Both the position numbers and the translations under genes were made by a program. This document shows positions 54,025 through 62,847 of a stretch of DNA of 64,000 bases, in pieces. Source of the stretch: Stutzerimonas kunmingensis (GTDB lineage: Bacteria > Pseudomonadota > Gammaproteobacteria > Pseudomonadales > Pseudomonadaceae); contig NZ_PISM01000004.1 in NCBI RefSeq assembly GCF_002929225.1, forward strand, positions 1 to 64,000, in the 5' to 3' direction. Every line of letters starts with the position of its first letter. Position 1 is the stretch's first letter. Under the pieces are notes generated by a model. The model saw only the letters and a program-made list of their open reading frames with translations, ran no database searches and was not told where the DNA came from.

Positions 54025-54854
54025 GCGAATCTCCAGCGCAGCATTCGGCTGAGCAGATCGGCCAGCAGCACCAGCGCGAGGAACGTCAGCAACATGGAGG
54101 CGACTTCGCCGCCGGCGAACATGCGCATCGACAGGTCCATCTGCTGGCCGAGTCCACCGGCGCCGACGAAACCCATCACCACCGAGGCGCGGATCGCACA
54201 TTCCCAGCGGTAGACGCTGTACGACAGCATCTCGCCCGTGGCCTGCGGCAGCACGCCGTAGAGGAAGGCCTGCAGCCGCGAGGCGCCGGCACCGAGCAGT
54301 GCGCGGGCGGGTAGCGGGTCGACCGATTCGAAGATCTCCGCGTAGACCTTGCCGAGCATGCCGGCGTAGGTGATGGCGATGGCCAGCACGCCGGCGGTCG
54401 GCCCCAGGCCTACGGCGCGGACGAACAACAGCGCCCAGACGATCTCCGGGATGCTGCGCAGCACGATCAGCAGGCCGCGTACCGGCCAGCGCAACGCTTG
54501 CGCCCACCAGGCCGGGCGACCACCACGGCTGAGCGCCGAGAGCGACAGGGCGCGGGTGGCAAGCAGGGCGCAGGGGATGGCGACAGCCAGAGCCAGGGTC
54601 ATGCCGGCAGTGGCGATTGCCAGGGTTTCCAGTGTTGCCTGCCAGAGCAGGCCAAGGAATTCGCCGCTGTGCTCCGGTGGCCAGAACGCCGAGAGAAACG
54701 TGCCCATGGTGTCGGCATTGCTGCCGTCGAACAGCACACCCAGGTCCAGTTCGCTCAGCCTTACCCCTGGCCACAGCAGCGCCACGGCCAGCAGGGTCAA
54801 CATCAGGCGTGGCGCGGCGGCAGGATCGTGGCGGGCAGCTGCGGGGTTCAGCAT
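54021..54854 (-). CDS. PhnE-like ABC transporter permease, first copy
   Basis: A 277-residue permease with ECAIRASVVMGFVGAGGLGQQMDLSM as the conserved inner loop and RSIPEIVWALLFVRAVGLGP in the middle, typical of phosphonate-type permeases. It overlaps phnC by 7 bases. Substrate specificity is set by the binding protein. Confidence 0.86.
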   Translation of the reverse strand: MLNPAAARHDPAAAPRLMLTLLAVALLWPGVRLSELDLGVLFDGSNADTMGTFLSAFWPPEHSGEFLGLLWQATLETLAIATAGMTLALAVAIPCALLATRALSLSALSRGGRPAWWAQALRWPVRGLLIVLRSIPEIVWALLFVRAVGLGPTAGVLAIAITYAGMLGKVYAEIFESVDPLPARALLGAGASRLQAFLYGVLPQATGEMLSYSVYRWECAIRASVVMGFVGAGGLGQQMDLSMRMFAGGEVASMLLTFLALVLLADLLSRMLRWRFA

Positions 54855-55702
54855 CGCGGAATGTTCAGTGGCGGGGTCGCTGCAGCAGGTGGCGACGGGG
54901 CATGCTGAAGCTGCTCATTGGCATACAGCGCCGCCAGCTCGTCGGGGCCGATTTCGCTGGCAGGCTTGTCGAACAGGATGCGGCCGTCACGCACGCCGAC
55001 GATTCGCGGAAAGTGCTCCAGTGCCAGCTCCACTGCATGCAGGCTGGCCAGCAGCGTGGCGTTGCGACGTTGCGCCTCGCGGTTGAGCACTCCCAGCGTG
55101 TGACTGGCGAGCACCGGGTCCATGGCTGAGACGGGTTCGTCGGCGAGGATCAGCTCCGGCGCCTGGTAAAGCATGCGGGCGATTCCGACCCGCTGCAGCT
55201 GGCCGCCGGATAGCTGATCGCAGCGCATGTACAGCTTGTCGGCAAGGTCGAGCCGCCCGAGCGCCTCGGCAGCGCCCTTGCGGTCCAGGGGATAAAGCAG
55301 GCTGAGCAGGCTTTTGGCTAGCGACCATTTGCCAAGACGCCCCGCCAGTACCGCCGTCACCACCCGCTGTCGCGGCGGTAGCGGCGGCGCCTGGTGGATC
55401 AGACCGATCTGGCTGCGCAGGCGTTGGCGAGCGCCCGCCGAGAGTGTCCAGGGGCGTTTGCCGAGCAGCTCGAGATCACCCTGATCAGGCTTGAGCGATG
55501 TGGCCAGCAGGCGCAGCAGCGTGGTCTTGCCAGCCCCGGACGGGCCAATGATGGCGACCCGTTCACCCTGCGCAACCTGCAGGTCGAGCCCGCACAGTGC
55601 GAGCTGGCCGCCAGCGTGGGTGTGGCCCACGCCGGCCAGCTTCAGCGCCGGCTCAGGCTGTGCAGCGAGGCCTGGCGCCGGCGGTGTCTGCAATGTGCTC
55701 AT
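54848..55702 (-). CDS. PhnC-like ABC transporter ATPase
   Basis: A 284-residue ATPase with Walker A GPSGAGKTTLLRLL, signature LSGGQLQRVGIARML, Walker B LILADEPVSAMDP, and His switch SLHAVELAL, close to PhnC. It follows the binding-protein gene by 19 bases. Together with two permeases and the PhnD-like protein it forms a complete importer. Confidence 0.88.
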   Translation of the reverse strand: MSTLQTPPAPGLAAQPEPALKLAGVGHTHAGGQLALCGLDLQVAQGERVAIIGPSGAGKTTLLRLLATSLKPDQGDLELLGKRPWTLSAGARQRLRSQIGLIHQAPPLPPRQRVVTAVLAGRLGKWSLAKSLLSLLYPLDRKGAAEALGRLDLADKLYMRCDQLSGGQLQRVGIARMLYQAPELILADEPVSAMDPVLASHTLGVLNREAQRRNATLLASLHAVELALEHFPRIVGVRDGRILFDKPASEIGPDELAALYANEQLQHAPSPPAAATPPLNIPRC

Positions 55703-55721
55703 TGCTGATGCTTACGTGCCA

Positions 55722-56573
55722 TCACTTGAGCAGGCCGGCGGCGCGCGCGGCTTCTTCGATTCCGGCGTAGTTCTCCGGCTTGGTCTCGATAAAGCGACTA
55801 GCAGCCTGCAGATCAAGAATCGCCTTGTGCTCCGGGTTGGCCGGATCGAGGGCGAGGAAGGCAGCCTTGATCTTCTCGACCAGCGCCGGCTCGAGGTTGC
55901 CGCGCACGGTCCAGTTGTAGTCGTAATAAGGCGGAGTGGTGGAGATCACCCGGACCTTGTCGGTGTCGACCTTGCCGGCCGCGACCAGCTTGTCCCACAC
56001 CGAGGCGTTGAGCACGCCGGCGTCGGCCTTGCCGGCCTCGACCCAGGCGGCGGTTGCATCGTGGGCGCCGGAGTAGGCGATGCGCTTGAAGAACTGCTCC
56101 GGCTGGATGCCGTCCTTGAGCATGAAGTAGCGCGGCATCAGGCTACCCGAGGTCGACGACACGGAGCCGAAGGCGAAGGTCTTGCCCTTCAGGTCGGCCA
56201 GTGACTTCACCTCCGGATCGGCGGTGATGAACTTGCTGGTGAACTGCTCGTCCTGCTCGCGCTGCACCAGCGGGATCGCATCGCCGGTCTTCAGGCGCGT
56301 CTGGACGAAGGTGAAACCGCCCAGCCAGGCGAGATCGAGGCGGTCGGAAGCCAGGGATTCGACCACGGCCGCATAGTCCGATACCGGGGTGAACTTCACC
56401 GGCATGCCCAGCTGCTGTTCCAGGTATTCGCCCAGCGGCTTGAACTTGCGAATCAGCTCGGTCGGGGCTTCGTCGGGGATAGCGGAAACCCGCAGGGTTT
56501 CAGCGGCGTGGGTAGTAGCAATAGACAGGGACAGGGCAAGGCCGGCGACGGCTGCCAGGGAGCGCTTCAGCAT
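55722..56573 (-). CDS. PhnD-family binding protein (selenate/phosphonate/phosphite type)
   Basis: A 283-residue periplasmic protein with signal MLKRSLAAVAGLALSLSIATTHAA shortened here to its core LAAVAGLALSLS. LRVSAIPDEAPTELIRKFKPLGEYL and LDLAWLGGFTFVQ are PhnD-like, and the protein resembles what Pseudomonas annotations call a putative selenate transporter binding protein. No phosphonate lyase, phosphite dehydrogenase or selenium gene is nearby, so the substrate is open. Confidence 0.8.
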   Translation of the reverse strand: MLKRSLAAVAGLALSLSIATTHAAETLRVSAIPDEAPTELIRKFKPLGEYLEQQLGMPVKFTPVSDYAAVVESLASDRLDLAWLGGFTFVQTRLKTGDAIPLVQREQDEQFTSKFITADPEVKSLADLKGKTFAFGSVSSTSGSLMPRYFMLKDGIQPEQFFKRIAYSGAHDATAAWVEAGKADAGVLNASVWDKLVAAGKVDTDKVRVISTTPPYYDYNWTVRGNLEPALVEKIKAAFLALDPANPEHKAILDLQAASRFIETKPENYAGIEEAARAAGLLK

Positions 56574-56798
56574 TGAGGGTTCTCCGGTTCAATAGCGGAA
56601 AAAGCGCGCGGATTATAGAGCGAGGCAGGCGTGTGGCGCCAAGGGAAAGCTGCACAGGGACGCTTGGAGCGCTTCTGGCACATTTCCATTGCAGAAATAT
56701 CGTGTAACACGACGAACTTTTTTCAGGCCCCAAACCTAAGTGATCTGTAGTGGCCGAATATGTGCAATGTGCCACCCCCGCAGGCAAAGGAAGCGAAT

Positions 56799-56996
56799 GT
56801 GAAGTGCGATAAGAAGCGTCAGTCCACCATGGTCTGGGCAGATGGTCACTCGTTCAGAGAGGTAGCGCGAATTCAGGCGCAACCTGTTGGCAGCGCGGAA
56901 ATACGCAGCGTGCCTTTGACCGAGAAGATGTTCACCGAGGCGCGTATCGCAGCTGTCCTGCTCGGCCCACTGCTGATCGACCTGCCTCAGGGCTGA
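56799..56996 (+). CDS. Small hypothetical protein
   Basis: A 65-residue frame starting with GTG, preceded by AAAGGAAG at about 7 bases. The sequence (MKCDKKRQSTMVWADG ... EIRSVPLTEKMFTEARIAAVL) is not repetitive, ends with a hydrophobic stretch (AAVLLGPLLIDL), and looks like a real short protein, but I recognise no family. It is divergent from the PhnD-like gene and converges with uppP. Confidence 0.45.
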   Translation: MKCDKKRQSTMVWADGHSFREVARIQAQPVGSAEIRSVPLTEKMFTEARIAAVLLGPLLIDLPQG

Positions 56997-57081
56997 TTGG
57001 GCGACCTCGCTCCGGCCAGCGCCGCGGCAGCGCGAGGGATCGCAAGCCGCGGCAAGGCGTTCAACGTATCAGCAGGTGCGC

Positions 57082-57894
57082 TCAGGCGCCGGCGAACAGT
57101 ACCAGCAGCACCACACCGAGGATCAAGCGGTAGATCACGAACGGCAGCATGCCGACGCGCTCCAGCAACTTCAGGAAGATGTGGATGCACAGGTAGGCAC
57201 TCACCGCCGACAGCACCACACCCAGCCCCATCGCCGTCCAGTCAACCGCTACCCCGCCTTCCACCAGGTCGAGTGTGCTCAGCCCGCTGGCAAGCACGAT
57301 CACCGGGATCGACAGCAGAAAGGAAAAGCGTGCTGCGCCGGAGCGCGACAGGCCCAGCAACAGCCCGGCGGTCATCGTCACGCCCGAGCGCGAGGTGCCG
57401 GGAATCAGCGCTAGCGCCTGGGCGCAACCGATCAACAAGATGTCCTTCCAGTTCAGGCTGTGCTCGTCGCGCGGTTGCGTGATTCGCCGGCTGACCACGT
57501 CCGACCACCACAGCAGCAGACCGAAGCCGATGGTCGCCCAGGCAATCACCAGCGGCGAGCGCAGCTGGACTTCGATGAAGTCCTTGAACAGCAGCCCAGC
57601 GATGCCGACCGGAATCGTTCCAAGGATCACCGCCCAGGCCAGCCGGCTGTCACCGACCCGCTCGCGGCGGGCTAGCGATGCGAACCAGTCGCGGGTCATG
57701 CCGAAGACTTCCAGGCGGAAGTACCAGACCACTGCGGCCAGGGTGCCGAGGTGCACCGCCACGTCGAATGCCAGTCCCTGGTCGTCCCAACCCACCAGGT
57801 GCGGGAAGAGGATCAGATGAGCCGAGCTCGATACCGGCAAGAACTCGGTTAGTCCCTGCACGATGGCCAGGACGATGATCTGAATTAAATCCAT
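57082..57894 (-). CDS. uppP: Undecaprenyl-diphosphatase
   Basis: A 270-residue inner-membrane enzyme (BacA family) that recycles undecaprenyl pyrophosphate to the monophosphate carrier for cell wall synthesis. The catalytic motifs QGLTEFLPVSSSAHLIL (residues 14-30) and GTSRSGVTMTAGLLLGLSR are both complete, with about eight helices. AGGAAAC precedes the ATG. The 280 bases upstream, to the next gene, show no other feature. Confidence 0.95.
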   Translation of the reverse strand: MDLIQIIVLAIVQGLTEFLPVSSSAHLILFPHLVGWDDQGLAFDVAVHLGTLAAVVWYFRLEVFGMTRDWFASLARRERVGDSRLAWAVILGTIPVGIAGLLFKDFIEVQLRSPLVIAWATIGFGLLLWWSDVVSRRITQPRDEHSLNWKDILLIGCAQALALIPGTSRSGVTMTAGLLLGLSRSGAARFSFLLSIPVIVLASGLSTLDLVEGGVAVDWTAMGLGVVLSAVSAYLCIHIFLKLLERVGMLPFVIYRLILGVVLLVLFAGA

Positions 57895-58174
57895 TGTTTG
57901 TTTCCTGCGATGTCTTCTGATGCACGCGCGTTGCCAAGGGCAGGCGTGCGTTGAGCGGATGGGTCTGCGCGAGGCGATGCCCCAGGGCCTCCTTCAGAGG
58001 CGCTCGACGGCGGATCGTTCCGGTTGGTCGGGCAATTTGCTGGATCGGTCACATTGGCATTGTGGCAGCAGTAAGGGAGCATTGAGCAGTTGAGGGGGGA
58101 GGGAGGTACATCGTTTGGCCGTTCCTGGCGGTGCGGCGCTAGAATCACGACCTCGTTCGTCAAGGAGCCGCCTC

Positions 58175-59062
58175 ATGTCCGACCTGCCAACCCTCGCTTT
58201 TGCCGGTATCGGCCTGATGGGCCTGCCGATGTGTCGACGCCTGCTGGCGGCGGGGTATCGTCTGGCGGTGTGGAATCGCTCGCCCGAGAAGTGCCAGCCG
58301 CTGGTAGAGGTGGGGGCCAGGGCGGTGGCGACGCCCGCCGAGCTCTGTGCCGAGGCCGACATTGTGCTGTTGTGTCTGGCCGACACCGCCGCTGTGCGCG
58401 AGGTGCTTTTCGGCAAGGGCGGCATCGCCGAAGGTGGCAAGGCCGGCAAGCTGCTGGTCGATCACTCGAGCCTGGAGCCGACGGCAACCCGCGACATGGC
58501 CGCCGAGCTGGAATTTCGCAGTGGCATGCGCTGGGTCGATGCCCCGGTCTCCGGTGGAACGCCGGGCGCGGAAGCCGGCAGCCTGGTGATCATGGCCGGC
58601 GGACGCGACGAGGATGTCGAGCGGGTACGGCCGGTGCTGATGAACCTGGGCCAGCGCCTTACCCATATGGGTGGGGTCGGCGCCGGCCAGGTGACGAAGG
58701 TCTGCAATCAGATGATCGTCGCCTGCAATGCGCTGGTGATCGCCGAGGTCGTGGCCTTGGCCGAACGTGCCGGAGTCGACGCCAGCCTGCTGGCACCGGC
58801 GCTGGCCGGCGGCTTCGCCGATTCCAGGCCGCTGCAGATTCTTGCCCCGCAGATGGCAGCGAGCGAGTTCGAGCCGGTTAAATGGCATGTGCGCACCCTG
58901 CTCAAGGATCTGGACACTGCGGTGAAACTGTCCCGTGAGCAGGGTTCGGCGACGCCCTTGAGCGGCCTGGCCGCGCAGCTGATGCGCCTGCACGGCAGCC
59001 AGGGCAATCTGGAGCGCGACCCCGCCACGCTGGTGCAGATGTACCGGGAGGGCGGCCAATGA
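58175..59062 (+). CDS. NAD(P)-dependent beta-hydroxyacid dehydrogenase (tartronate semialdehyde reductase type)
   Basis: A 295-residue enzyme with the Rossmann motif FAGIGLMGLPMCRRLLAAGY, the substrate motif DAPVSGGTPGAEAGSL and the catalytic lysine in GAGQVTKVCNQMIVA, as in GarR/GlxR. Next to a hydroxypyruvate isomerase gene, 2-hydroxy-3-oxopropionate (tartronate semialdehyde) reduction is the likely reaction. CAAGGAG is 8 bases before the ATG. The stop overlaps the next gene (ATGA). Confidence 0.86.
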   Translation: MSDLPTLAFAGIGLMGLPMCRRLLAAGYRLAVWNRSPEKCQPLVEVGARAVATPAELCAEADIVLLCLADTAAVREVLFGKGGIAEGGKAGKLLVDHSSLEPTATRDMAAELEFRSGMRWVDAPVSGGTPGAEAGSLVIMAGGRDEDVERVRPVLMNLGQRLTHMGGVGAGQVTKVCNQMIVACNALVIAEVVALAERAGVDASLLAPALAGGFADSRPLQILAPQMAASEFEPVKWHVRTLLKDLDTAVKLSREQGSATPLSGLAAQLMRLHGSQGNLERDPATLVQMYREGGQ

Positions 59063-59841
59063 AGATCGCCGCCAATCTATCGCTGCTGTTCACCGAGCTG
59101 CCGCTTACCGAACGCATCCTCGCCGCCCGCACCGCCGGTTTCGATGGCGTGGAGATCCAGTTTCCGTACGAAGTGCCGGCCATTCGCCTGAAAGAGCAAC
59201 TCGAGCGCGCCGGCATGCCGCTGGTGCTGATCAATCTGCCCGCCGGCGATCTGCTGCAGGGCGGACCAGGTCTGGCGGCGGTGCCGGACCGGCAGGAGGC
59301 CTTCGACGCGGCTCTGCAGGAGGCGCTGACCTATGCGCTGATGGTTCGACCGGCCAGTGTCAACGTGCTGCCGGGCCGCCTCGCCGAGGGCGTCGACCGC
59401 GAGCTGGCGCTGGAGACGCTCGAGCACAACCTGTGGAAGACCGCCGACGCCTTCGACATGCTTGGCATCCGTGTGCTCTGCGAAGCGATCAACCCGCTCG
59501 ACATGCCAGGCTTTCTGATCAACAGCGCGGCGGATCTGGAGGCTCTGCTGCAGCGCGTCGATCACCCCAACTGCCTGGCGCAACTGGATTTCTACCATAT
59601 GGCACGCCAGCAGCTGGACCTGCCCAGCTGCATTACCCGGCTGGGCGAGCGCATCGGTCATGTGCAGTTCGCCGACTGCCCGGGCCGCGGCGCGCCTGGT
59701 AGTGGTGAGCTGGACTTCGGCGCAGCGCTGCAGGCCTTGCAGGCCAGCGGCTACCAGGGCTGGCTGAGCGCCGAATACAAACCGGGGGAGCAGGGCACCG
59801 AAGCCGGCCTGGGCTGGCTGGCCGAGTGGCGCGGGCGCTGA
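59059..59841 (+). CDS. hyi: Hydroxypyruvate isomerase
   Basis: A 260-residue TIM-barrel enzyme interconverting hydroxypyruvate and tartronate semialdehyde. The start MKIAANLSLLFTELPLTERI and the metal/substrate motifs CEAINPLDMPGFLI, AQLDFYHMARQQ, GHVQFADCPGRGAPGSGELDF (quoted up to its core) and LSAEYKP are those of the family. Translationally coupled to the reductase. Unlike complete glyoxylate clusters, no glyoxylate carboligase (gcl) is adjacent. OtnI (2-oxo-tetronate isomerase) is an alternative. Confidence 0.87.
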   Translation: MKIAANLSLLFTELPLTERILAARTAGFDGVEIQFPYEVPAIRLKEQLERAGMPLVLINLPAGDLLQGGPGLAAVPDRQEAFDAALQEALTYALMVRPASVNVLPGRLAEGVDRELALETLEHNLWKTADAFDMLGIRVLCEAINPLDMPGFLINSAADLEALLQRVDHPNCLAQLDFYHMARQQLDLPSCITRLGERIGHVQFADCPGRGAPGSGELDFGAALQALQASGYQGWLSAEYKPGEQGTEAGLGWLAEWRGR

Positions 59842-59961
59842 GCCATCGCGGGGCATAAGCGAAGGTGATGTTCGGAGACAGGATCAGGCACAGACTCTAG
59901 AGTCATGGTCGAGTCCCGGCTGGTCTGCGGCCGGAATATAAGAACAATCGAGACCGACGTC

Positions 59962-61308
59962 ATGCAGCCTTCTACCCAAGCATCCAACGCCTGGCGCGTG
60001 CTGTTTCTGCTCTTTCTGGCGAACCTGTTCAACTTCTTCGATCGCACCATACCGGCGATCATCGCCGAGCCGATCCGCCTGGAGTGGAGCCTCAACGATT
60101 TCCAGCTCGGCCTGATCGGCACCGCCTTCACCATCGTCTACGCCATTGCCGGGCTGCCCCTGGGGCGCATGGCGGACCTCGGTTCGCGGCGCAAGATCAT
60201 GGGCTGGGGGCTCACCGCGTGGAGCGGCCTGACCGCGATTAACGGCCTGGCCTGGAACTTCTGGAGCTTCCTGCTGGTGCGCATGGGCATCGGCATCGGC
60301 GAGGCCAGTTACGCGCCCGCCGCCAACTCGCTGATCGGCGACCTGTTTCCGGCGCACAAGCGCTCCCGGGCCATGGGCATCTTCATGCTCGGCCTGCCGT
60401 TGGGCCTGTTGCTGGCGTTCTTCACCATCGGTTCCATGGTCGAGGCGTTCGGCAGCTGGCGCGCGCCCTTCTTCATCGCCGCGGTGCCCGGCCTGGTGCT
60501 GGCGCTGTTCATCTTTCTGATCAAGGAGCCCAAGCGCGGCGCCGCCGAGACCGTCAAGGTTTCCCAGGAGCCGGTGCAGCAGCCGATCCGCAAGGTGCTG
60601 TCGATTCGCACCTTCTGGTGGCTGGTGCTGGCCGGCCTGGCATTCAACTTCGCCACCTATGCCTGCAACGCCTTCATGGTGCCGTTGCTGATGCGTTATC
60701 ACGGTGTCTCGCTGGTACAGGCGTCGGTCGCCACCGGCGTGATCGTCGGCTTGACCGGCCTGTTCGGGTTGACCCTGGGCGGCTGGGTCGCTGACCGTAT
60801 CCACCAGCGCTACGCCCGTGGTCGCCTGATCTTCGCCGCTGTGAGCATGTTGATCGCGACCATCGCGACCGGCTATGCGCTGCTGGCCGGCCGCATCGAG
60901 GTCGGCATGTTCGTCGCGGTGTTCAGCATTGGCTGGCTGTTCTCCTACAACTTCTATACCTGCGTCTACAAGGCAATTCAGGACGTGGTCGAACCGCGCC
61001 TGCGGGCCACGGCCATGGCGCTGTTCTTCGCCGGCCTGTACCTGCTGGGCGGCGGCATGGGGACAGTAGTGGTGGGGCTGCTCTCGGACCACTTCGCCGA
61101 AGGGGCGATGCTGGCAGCGGGCGCCAGCGAGATGGCCGAGGCGTTCCGTGCCGAGGGTCTGCACGGGGCGATGTATCTGATACCGGCGTCGCTGCTGCTG
61201 ACCATGCTGTTCCTGTTCCAGGCATCGCGGACCTTCTGCGCCGATGCCAAGCGCATGACTGCCGGGATGACGGCCGATGCGCCCGGCGCGGAGGCGGTGC
61301 CTGCCTGA
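59962..61308 (+). CDS. MFS transporter (Spinster-like)
   Basis: A 448-residue major facilitator protein with 12 helices. LANLFNFFDRTIPAIIAEPI, GRMADLGSRRKIMGWGL (the loop 2-3 motif), RMGIGIGEASYAPAANSLIGD and PAHKRSRAMGIF resemble the Spinster-type MFS proteins of proteobacteria. Substrate unknown; the neighbouring hyi gene might suggest a small organic acid, but that is only proximity. ATG 59962 is used; GTG/ATG starts upstream lack a binding site. Confidence 0.85.
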   Translation: MQPSTQASNAWRVLFLLFLANLFNFFDRTIPAIIAEPIRLEWSLNDFQLGLIGTAFTIVYAIAGLPLGRMADLGSRRKIMGWGLTAWSGLTAINGLAWNFWSFLLVRMGIGIGEASYAPAANSLIGDLFPAHKRSRAMGIFMLGLPLGLLLAFFTIGSMVEAFGSWRAPFFIAAVPGLVLALFIFLIKEPKRGAAETVKVSQEPVQQPIRKVLSIRTFWWLVLAGLAFNFATYACNAFMVPLLMRYHGVSLVQASVATGVIVGLTGLFGLTLGGWVADRIHQRYARGRLIFAAVSMLIATIATGYALLAGRIEVGMFVAVFSIGWLFSYNFYTCVYKAIQDVVEPRLRATAMALFFAGLYLLGGGMGTVVVGLLSDHFAEGAMLAAGASEMAEAFRAEGLHGAMYLIPASLLLTMLFLFQASRTFCADAKRMTAGMTADAPGAEAVPA

Positions 61309-61330
61309 TACATTTGCGTTATGGGGTTTG

Positions 61331-61362
61331 TGCCCGGACCAGCGATGGCCGGGCATTTTTTT
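61331..61362 (+). terminator. Terminator after the MFS gene
   Basis: TGCCCGG...CCGGGCA stem with an 11-base loop, directly followed by TTTTTTT, 22 bases after the MFS stop. Confidence 0.92.
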
Positions 61363-61465
61363 GCCTGGAGAAAGCCATCGAGGGGCTAACCGACGATAGG
61401 CCTGCATCGGCGGGCCGCCTCCTTTACACTGCGCGGCCGTTTTTTCAGTACCCGTGGAACACGCC

Positions 61466-62731
61466 ATGCTCAACGCCTCATCCGCCCGCGCCTGCGGCAT
61501 CGACTTCGGCACCTCGAATTCCACGGTTGGTTGGTGGCGCCCCGGCGTCGATCCGCTGATCGCGCTGGAAGGCGAGCAACCGACCTTGCCGTCGGTGGTG
61601 TTCTTCAATCTCGAAGAGCGCAGGCCGGTCTACGGTCGGCAGGCGCTGAGCGAATATCTGGAGGGCTATGAAGGCCGCCTGATGCGTTCGCTCAAGAGCC
61701 TGCTCGGCTCCAAGCTGCTGAAAAGCGAAACCACCGTGCTCGGCAGCGCCATGCCGTTCAAGGAAATCCTCGGCCTGTTCCTCGGCACCCTCAAGCAGCG
61801 CGCCGAAACGGCTGCCGGCCGGCCATTCGAGGAAGTCGTGCTGGGGCGGCCGGTGTTTTTCGTCGATGACGACCCGCAGGCCGACCGCGAGGCATCGGAC
61901 ACCCTCGCCGCTGCCGCCCGCAAGATCGGCTTCAAGGACGTGTCCTTCCAGTACGAGCCGATCGCTGCGGCCTTCGATTACGAGTCGCGTATCGAACGCG
62001 AAGAGCGCGTGCTGATTGTCGATATCGGCGGTGGTACCTCCGACTTCTCGCTGGTGCGGCTGTCGCCCGAGCGTCGGGACGTCGATGATCGACAGGCTGA
62101 TATTCTCGCCACCGGCGGTGTGCACATCGGCGGTACCGACTTCGACAAGCAGCTGAGCCTGGGCGGGGTGATGCCGCTGTTCGGCTATGGCAGCCGGATG
62201 AAGAGCGACGCACCGATGCCGACCAGCACCCACCTCAACCTGGCCACCTGGCACACCATCAATGCGGTCTACGCGCCGGCCTCGCTACGGGCGTTGCAGA
62301 GCATGCGCTACGACATCGTCGACCCCACCGGTATCGACCGGCTGTTCCGCCTGATCGAGCAGCGCGCCGGACACTGGCTGGCGATGCAGGTGGAGCAGGG
62401 CAAGATCGAGCTGACCGAGGCGGAGCAGTTCGCCATCGACTTCCAGCGTATCGAGCCGCAACTGCAGGTCGAGCTGACCCGCCAGGGCTTCGAAGGCGCC
62501 ATCGCCGCACTGCTTGACCGCATCGGTGGCAGCATCAATCAGCTGCTGGCGAATGCCGGCGTGCGCCATGATGAGGTCGATACGGTGTTCTTCACCGGTG
62601 GCTCGAGCGCCATTCCGGCACTGCGCGACAGCGTTGCCGGGCTGCTGCCCCGTGCACGGCATGTCGAAGGCAATCGCTTCGGCAGCATCGGCAGCGGATT
62701 GGCCATCGAGGCGCGCAAGCGCTACGGTTGA
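61466..62731 (+). CDS. yegD: YegD-like Hsp70 family chaperone
   Basis: A 421-residue actin-fold ATPase. Phosphate 1 motif GIDFGTSNSTVGWW, the connect/phosphate 2 motif VLIVDIGGGTSDFSLVRL, and the adenosine motif VFFTGGSSAIPALRDSV are all present. It lacks the substrate-binding and lid domains of DnaK, which is normal for YegD. Function unknown beyond an Hsp70-like ATPase. ATG 61466 is chosen; GTG 61454 is possible. Confidence 0.88.
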   Translation: MLNASSARACGIDFGTSNSTVGWWRPGVDPLIALEGEQPTLPSVVFFNLEERRPVYGRQALSEYLEGYEGRLMRSLKSLLGSKLLKSETTVLGSAMPFKEILGLFLGTLKQRAETAAGRPFEEVVLGRPVFFVDDDPQADREASDTLAAAARKIGFKDVSFQYEPIAAAFDYESRIEREERVLIVDIGGGTSDFSLVRLSPERRDVDDRQADILATGGVHIGGTDFDKQLSLGGVMPLFGYGSRMKSDAPMPTSTHLNLATWHTINAVYAPASLRALQSMRYDIVDPTGIDRLFRLIEQRAGHWLAMQVEQGKIELTEAEQFAIDFQRIEPQLQVELTRQGFEGAIAALLDRIGGSINQLLANAGVRHDEVDTVFFTGGSSAIPALRDSVAGLLPRARHVEGNRFGSIGSGLAIEARKRYG

Positions 62732-62847
62732 AATGAAATCCCGGCGTTGCTGACACAAATCTTCACATTGCCGGGACAACACCCGGCGTGGCGTGCGGGT
62801 CTCAATACGGATGCTCCAGCGGAGCGTGTCATTGAGGGATAACGCAA

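Noticed and set aside
59884-61608. 574-codon minus-strand open frame
   Set aside because: Antisense to the MFS gene; no domain pattern.
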